Origin: Acidobacteriaceae bacterium
GTDB taxonomy: Bacteria; Acidobacteriota; Terriglobia; Terriglobales; Acidobacteriaceae
Length of the DNA: 9,865 nt
Direction of reading: 5' to 3'
Assembly: GCA_003156235.1 (NCBI GenBank)
Contig: PMGP01000087.1
Location: 1 to 9,865, forward strand
The position numbers and the translations under genes were made by a program. Shown here in pieces: positions 5,459 to 9,865 of the stretch. The notes under the pieces are model-generated. The model searched no databases. It saw only the letters and a list, made by a program, of their open reading frames with translations, and had not been told where the DNA came from. The first letter of the stretch is position 1. Every line of letters begins with the position of its first letter.

Positions 5459-5536
5459 TCCAATAGTGAGCAATACGGCGCATACTAGCACCCCGATTTT
5501 CGCTGATTCTACGAGGAGCACATCGCCAGTAGCGTG
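5459..5536 (-). pseudogene. Possible degraded C-terminal tail of an NhaA-type Na+/H+ antiporter
   Basis: The minus strand reads GDVLLVESAKIGVLVCAVLL within a hydrophobic stretch. This resembles the last membrane helix of NhaA, where E. coli has ELINWAKLGILVGSISSAVI. The match is confined to about 26 residues. The upstream part of the frame is antisense to the adaptor gene and does not look like NhaA, so at most a remnant remains. Chance hydrophobic antisense similarity is a real alternative. Confidence 0.25.
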
Positions 5537-5551
5537 GGCGCGGAGTCCTGC

Positions 5552-6796
5552 ATGCCTGAGTACGAAGATCAATCGAGTGTTCACCACATTGGCGCAGATC
5601 ATCAGTTGTCTCATCCGCTTCCCTGGTATCGAAGGCGCTGGATTCTGTGGACAAGCCTGCTTCTGCTGCTTCTTTTGGTCGCGATCGTTATCGTGGTTGT
5701 CCACAATAACGACGTAAAGGCAGCGGCTGCCAAGCGCGCGCTGGCTGCCGTGAAGCCTTCCGTCACTACCACGGCCGCCACTGCAACGAAGGGAGACATC
5801 GGCATTTACCTCGATGCCATCGGCACGGTGACTCCGGTCTATACAACTAACATCACCGCGCAGGCCGACGGAATCTTAACCGCGGTGCATTACAGCGAGG
5901 GGCAATTCGTTCAGAAAGGGAGCGCGCTGATCGACATCGATCCGCGACCCTACCAGGCACAGTTGACCCAGGCCGAAGGCACACTGGAACGCGACACCAA
6001 CATTCTTGCACAGGCTCAAATGGATCTGGATCGATACCGAACCGCGTGGTCGCGAAACAGCATCAACAAGCAACTGCTGGACGATCAGGAGAAGATCGTA
6101 CTGCAGGATCAGGGCACGGTAAAGAACGATCAAGGCACTGTGAATTATGACCAGGTGCAACTCGGTTTTTGTCACATTGCCGCGCCGATTGCCGGCCGGG
6201 CCGGTCTTCGTCTTGTGGACCCAGGAAACGTGGTGCAGGCAAGCGGGAGCACCGTTCTAGTGGTCATCACTCAGGAACAGCCTATGACCGTGGTGTTCAC
6301 GGTTGCAGAAGACAGCCTGGGACAGGTGCAGGCGCGGATGAAACAGATGCATACGCTGCCCGTCGATGCGTGGGATCGCACCCAAACCAAGAAAATTGCA
6401 TCGGGCAAGTTACAGACCATCGACAATCAGATCGACACCACGACAGGAACGGTCAAGTTACGCGCGCTCTTCGATAACAAGAATGGCGCTCTGTTTCCGA
6501 ACCAGTTTGTCAACACGAGGTTGCTGCTGAATACGCACACGGGCGTCACGCTGGTACCCACAGCGGCTGTTCAGCACAATGGGCAGGTGGAGTTTCTCTA
6601 TGTGATTGCGAACGGAACGGCCAGTGTGCGCAACATCAAGACCGGCGTTGCGGACGGCGGCATGACAGAGGTACAGGGAATCAACCCCGGCGAGGTTGTG
6701 GCCACCAGCAGCTTTGATAAGTTGCAGGCCGGAAGTAAGGTCGTCGTGTCGAAGCAGGCGGCTCCAGCAAATGCGGCTGAGGGAAATGCTCCGTGA
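5552..6796 (+). CDS. mdtA: MdtA-like periplasmic adaptor of an RND efflux pump (membrane fusion protein)
   Basis: The 414-residue protein, close to E. coli MdtA in length, links the inner-membrane RND pump to an outer-membrane channel. It has one N-terminal membrane helix (about 30-50), a first lipoyl half-motif (about 98-133, ITAQADGILTAVHYSEGQFV then DIDPRPYQAQLTQAEGTL), an alpha-helical hairpin (about 135-205), the second lipoyl half (ITQEQP region preceded by APIAGRAGLRLVDPGN), a beta-barrel with AWDRTQTKKIASGKLQTIDN and LFPNQFVNTRLLL, and a membrane-proximal domain. These motifs match MdtA closely. ATG 5552 is chosen because GGAG (5542-5545) lies six bases before it; an in-frame GTG at 5534 is less likely. 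Unlike lipoprotein adaptors such as AcrA it lacks a lipobox and is held by its helix. Its stop overlaps the next gene's start. Confidence 0.92.
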   Translation: MPEYEDQSSVHHIGADHQLSHPLPWYRRRWILWTSLLLLLLLVAIVIVVVHNNDVKAAAAKRALAAVKPSVTTTAATATKGDIGIYLDAIGTVTPVYTTNITAQADGILTAVHYSEGQFVQKGSALIDIDPRPYQAQLTQAEGTLERDTNILAQAQMDLDRYRTAWSRNSINKQLLDDQEKIVLQDQGTVKNDQGTVNYDQVQLGFCHIAAPIAGRAGLRLVDPGNVVQASGSTVLVVITQEQPMTVVFTVAEDSLGQVQARMKQMHTLPVDAWDRTQTKKIASGKLQTIDNQIDTTTGTVKLRALFDNKNGALFPNQFVNTRLLLNTHTGVTLVPTAAVQHNGQVEFLYVIANGTASVRNIKTGVADGGMTEVQGINPGEVVATSSFDKLQAGSKVVVSKQAAPANAAEGNAP

Positions 6797-9700
6797 ACCC
6801 ATCCGCGCCCTTTATTCAGCGTCCTGTTGCTACCGCGCTGCTGATGGCCGCAATCCTGCTGGTGGGTATCGTCGCGTATACTCAGTTGCCGGTCTCCGCG
6901 TTGCCGGAGGTCGATTATCCCACCATTCAGGTTCTGACCTTTTATCCAGGCGCCAGCCCGGATGTGATGGCCACTACGGTGACCGCACCCCTGGAGCGGC
7001 AGTTCGGCCAGCTTCAGGGACTAAGCCAGATGACGTCGACCAGCTCCGGCGGGTCGTCTGTGATTGTCCTGCAATTCGCTCTCAGCCTGAACATCGACAT
7101 CGCCGAAGAAGAGGTTCAGTCTTCGATTAACGCTTCGCAAAGCTTTCTGCCCTCGAATCTTCCCTCGCCTCCGGTTTACAGCAAGACCAATCCCGCGGAT
7201 GCGCCGGTTCTCACGCTGGCCATCACATCCGACTCCATGCCGTTGTCGCAGGTTGAGGATCTGGTGGATACGCGGCTTGCGCCCAAGCTCTCGCAGTTGA
7301 GCGGCGTCGGTCTGGTGAGCATCAGCGGAGGACAGAAGCCGGCGGTGCGCATTCAGGCTAATCCAACGGCGCTATCGTCGTACGGGCTCAACATGGAGGA
7401 TCTGCGCACGGCGCTTACGCAGACCAGCGTCAATCAAGCCAAAGGCAACTTCGACGGACCTCACCAGGATTACCAGATCAATGCCAACGATCAATTGATG
7501 ACCAGCGGCGATTATCGAAAGGTTGTAGTTGCTTACCGCAATGGCGCGCCTATCATGCTAAGCAATGTTGCTCAAGTGGTAGACGGCATTGAGAACAATA
7601 AGCAGGCAGCGTGGATGAACAAGACGCCCGCGGTGATCCTCAATATTCAGAGGCAGCCCGGCGCGAATACCATCAGCGTGGTGAAGGCCATCAAGGCGAT
7701 TCTACCCCAGCTTGAAGTGAACCTTCCGGCATCCATCAAGGTCACGCCGCTTACCGATCTCACCACGGCCATCAACGCCTCCGTCTCTGACGTTGAGTTT
7801 GAGTTGTTGCTGACTGTTGCTTTGGTGGTGATGGTCATTTTTCTGTTTCTGCGCAACATATACGCCACGATTATCCCCAGCATTGCAGTGCCGCTCTCCT
7901 TAGTGGGCACCTTTGGCGCCATGTATGCGCTGGGCTATAGCCTGGACAATCTTTCGCTGATGGCGCTCACCATCTCCACGGGTTTTGTGGTCGATGACGC
8001 GATCGTGATGATAGAAAACATTACACGCTATCTAGAAGCGGGAGACACGCCGATGCAGGCGGCGATGAAAGGCGCGGAACAGATCGGCTTCACGATTATC
8101 TCACTTACTGTTTCACTTATCGCGGTGCTGATTCCGCTGCTCTTCATGGGCGACGTTGTCGGCCGCTTGTTTCGCGAATTTGCGGTTACACTGGCCGTCA
8201 CCATCATTCTGTCAGCCGTAGTATCGCTAACTCTTACGCCCATGATGTGCTCGCGGATTCTTCACCAGACTCCCAAAGAGCAGCAGGGACGCTTCTTCAA
8301 GGCCTCGGAGCGCGTCTTCGAAAACGTCATCGCCTTTTACGGCCGTACGCTCAAGTTTGTTCTGGGGTACCAGACCATCACATTGCTGGTGGCTGCCGCC
8401 ACCCTGGTGCTTACGATTATGCTCTATATCGTCATTCCAAAAGGGTTCTTCCCCACGCAGGATACGGGCGTCATTCAGGGTATCTCTCAGGCGCCGGAGA
8501 CTATCTCCTTTGCGGCTATGGCAGAGAAGCAGCAGCAACTTGCAGCCATCATTCTTCAGGACCCGGCAGTCGATAGCCTGTCTTCCTTTATTGGCGCGGA
8601 CGGAACGAACACGACGCTGAATAGCGGGAGAATGTCCATCAACCTGAAGCCACTGAATGTGCGCAACATCAGCGCCTCCGATGTGATTCGCAGGCTGCAA
8701 ACGAGCCTCAAGCCGGTCGAGGGCATCGTGCTTTACATGGACCCGGTGCAGAACATCACGGTGGATGACCGCGTCAGCCGTACCCAGTACCAATACACGC
8801 TGGAAGATCCGGATGCGAACGAGTTGAACCTGTGGACCGGACGGCTGGTCGATAAGATGAAGCAGTTGCCTCAACTTGCCGATGTGGCCACCGACCAACA
8901 AACCGGAGGCCTGGCGGTATCGCTGGTGATTGATCGCGTCACCGCATCGCGGCTTGGAATTGCGCCGTCCACGATTGACAGCACGCTCTATGACGCTTAT
9001 GGCCAACGTCAGATCAATACGATGTACACGCAGCTGAACCAGTATCACGTGATTCTGGAAACTGATCCGAATTTCCAACTAAGCCCCGGAAGACTTCAGG
9101 ATTTGTATATTCAGACCAATACCTCCGCGGGAGGCTCTGGTCCGGGTGCTTCATCGTCCTTCGCATCCTCGGGATCATCGTCCGCTGGTTCAAATGCGAC
9201 CACGACGACCGTGGCATATACTCCTTCCTCCGCAGCACTCAGCGCGCCCTCGAATGCGATTAAATCCAATGTGGGCGCGAGCAGCGCTTCTTCTGCCGCG
9301 AATGCAGTCTCTTCTACCGCGGCTTCCAATGCCGTACCTCTCAGTGCTTTCACTCACATTGAGAAAGTAACCGAGCCGCTCTCGATCAATCATCAGGGAC
9401 AGTTTCCGGCAGTTACCGTATCGTTCAATCTTGCGCCCGGCGCCGCGCTGGGAGGCGCAATCACGGCCATCGAAAAGGCGCAAAAGGACTTGAACATGCC
9501 GGCCAGCGTCCAGTATGGTTTTCAAGGCACCGCTGCCTCATTCCAAGGGTCGCTCGCCAATGAGGGCTTGTTAATTCTTGCCGCGCTTGCTGCCGTGTAT
9601 ATCGTGCTGGGAATTCTATATGAGAGCTTCATTCATCCAGTTACCATTCTCTCCACACTGCCATCGGCAGGCGTAGGCGCATTACTGGCTCTGATTATCT

Positions 9701-9865
9701 TCAAGCAGGACCTCAGCGTCGTCGCCATCATCGGCATCATTCTCCTGATCGGCATTGTCAAGAAGAACGGAATCATGATGGTCGACTTTGCGATGGAGGG
9801 AGAACGAGAGCATGGCAAGAACTCCACGGATGCGATCTATGATGCCTGCCTGCTGCGCTTCCGCC
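6793..9865 (+). CDS. mdtB: MdtB-like RND multidrug efflux transporter (HAE1 family), cut by window end
   Basis: An inner-membrane proton-driven exporter; 1024 residues are visible and the frame is still open at the right edge. It opens with FIQRPVATALLMAAILLVGI and then QLPVSALPEVDYPTIQV, both typical of MdtB/MdtC. TM4 carries the proton-relay pair Asp401-Asp402 in GFVVDDAIVMIEN. TM10 carries Lys990-Lys991 in IGIVKKNGIMMVDFA. FFPTQDTGVIQG and the final ACLLRFR also match the family. The GTG at 6793 overlaps the adaptor's TGA (GTGA), with GAGGGA (6779-6784) eight bases before it, so the two are co-translated. Residues about 777-846 are an unusual Ser/Ala/Thr/Gly-rich insertion absent from E. 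coli MdtB. The substrate is unknown; a second RND gene (mdtC-like) may follow outside the window, as in mdtABC operons. Confidence 0.93.
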   Translation, partial: MNPSAPFIQRPVATALLMAAILLVGIVAYTQLPVSALPEVDYPTIQVLTFYPGASPDVMATTVTAPLERQFGQLQGLSQMTSTSSGGSSVIVLQFALSLNIDIAEEEVQSSINASQSFLPSNLPSPPVYSKTNPADAPVLTLAITSDSMPLSQVEDLVDTRLAPKLSQLSGVGLVSISGGQKPAVRIQANPTALSSYGLNMEDLRTALTQTSVNQAKGNFDGPHQDYQINANDQLMTSGDYRKVVVAYRNGAPIMLSNVAQVVDGIENNKQAAWMNKTPAVILNIQRQPGANTISVVKAIKAILPQLEVNLPASIKVTPLTDLTTAINASVSDVEFELLLTVALVVMVIFLFLRNIYATIIPSIAVPLSLVGTFGAMYALGYSLDNLSLMALTISTGFVVDDAIVMIENITRYLEAGDTPMQAAMKGAEQIGFTIISLTVSLIAVLIPLLFMGDVVGRLFREFAVTLAVTIILSAVVSLTLTPMMCSRILHQTPKEQQGRFFKASERVFENVIAFYGRTLKFVLGYQTITLLVAAATLVLTIMLYIVIPKGFFPTQDTGVIQGISQAPETISFAAMAEKQQQLAAIILQDPAVDSLSSFIGADGTNTTLNSGRMSINLKPLNVRNISASDVIRRLQTSLKPVEGIVLYMDPVQNITVDDRVSRTQYQYTLEDPDANELNLWTGRLVDKMKQLPQLADVATDQQTGGLAVSLVIDRVTASRLGIAPSTIDSTLYDAYGQRQINTMYTQLNQYHVILETDPNFQLSPGRLQDLYIQTNTSAGGSGPGASSSFASSGSSSAGSNATTTTVAYTPSSAALSAPSNAIKSNVGASSASSAANAVSSTAASNAVPLSAFTHIEKVTEPLSINHQGQFPAVTVSFNLAPGAALGGAITAIEKAQKDLNMPASVQYGFQGTAASFQGSLANEGLLILAALAAVYIVLGILYESFIHPVTILSTLPSAGVGALLALIIFKQDLSVVAIIGIILLIGIVKKNGIMMVDFAMEGEREHGKNSTDAIYDACLLRFR
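9121..9330 (+). other. 70-residue low-complexity insertion in the RND transporter
   Basis: Between DLYIQTN and AVPLSAFTHIEK the family normally has only a few residues, but here 70 intervene. They are dominated by Ser, Ala, Thr and Gly (for example SSSFASSGSSSAGSNATTTT) with no charged residues except one Lys. The frame is kept and the flanking motifs are intact. The segment falls in the second large periplasmic loop, in its porter or docking region. Confidence 0.8.

Larger units (their letters stand above)
4971..5551. other. Intergenic region between the regulator and efflux genes
   Basis: About 580 bp without a convincing intact gene. A plus-strand frame at 4995-5441 has a composition unlike the neighbouring genes and no recognisable domain. 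The gap holds a cluster of GCTTGAG repeats (5153-5220), a promoter-like pair (5405-5434), a 13-codon frame behind GGGGGG (5400-5441) and a possible NhaA-like remnant on the minus strand (5459-5536). It must contain promoters for both flanking genes. Confidence 0.45.

Noticed and set aside
8227..9078. 283-codon minus-strand ORF inside the RND gene
   Set aside because: The plus strand is a continuous, motif-rich RND transporter here. The minus frame is a long antisense shadow rich in Arg/His from codon bias.

Overview
The window most likely comes from an Acidobacteriota (Terriglobia-type) chromosome. It encodes a von Willebrand factor A protein of the lineage-typical 'VWFA-related Acidobacterial domain' type (TIGR03436-like). 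It also encodes a secreted protein of a family I associate with Acidobacteria, and an envelope-spanning RND pump, which implies a diderm cell. These assignments are read from sequence motifs; no database search was run.

Layout, left to right. Positions 1-45 hold the last codons of a plus-strand gene, followed by an intrinsic terminator (83-118). A small non-coding element with imperfect inverted ends and CTAG flanks follows (122-298). Next comes a minus-strand gene (433-978) for a secreted, extremely glycine-rich protein, with two tandem hairpins behind its stop. A non-coding gap of about 420 bp separates it from a plus-strand cassette: a secreted protein ending in an LPATAS sorting signal (1398-2111), a VWA protein with an intact MIDAS (2225-3307), and a membrane-anchored sortase overlapping the VWA gene (3291-3902). 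A second CTAG-flanked inverted-repeat element (4090-4227) lies between this cassette and a convergent minus-strand Crp/Fnr-family regulator (4257-4970). After a gap of about 580 bp, with a promoter-like site and a possible degraded NhaA tail on the minus strand, an MdtA-like periplasmic adaptor (5552-6796) overlaps an MdtB-like RND transporter. The transporter runs off the right edge (6793-9865).

How the parts may work together. The sortase looks like class D (subfamily 4), whose recognised signal is LPXTA(S/T), and the LPATAS protein two genes upstream fits exactly. This makes a plausible dedicated substrate/sortase pair in a diderm, with a secreted VWA protein encoded between them. MdtA and the RND protein would form the inner-membrane and periplasmic part of a tripartite efflux pump; the proton-relay acidic pair and lysines are present. 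The regulator lies divergently upstream of the pump, so it could control either system, but no confident operator was identified. The most notable items are the diderm sortase cassette, a four-codon upstream ORF overlapping the substrate start, and a 70-residue Ser/Ala-rich insertion in the RND transporter.
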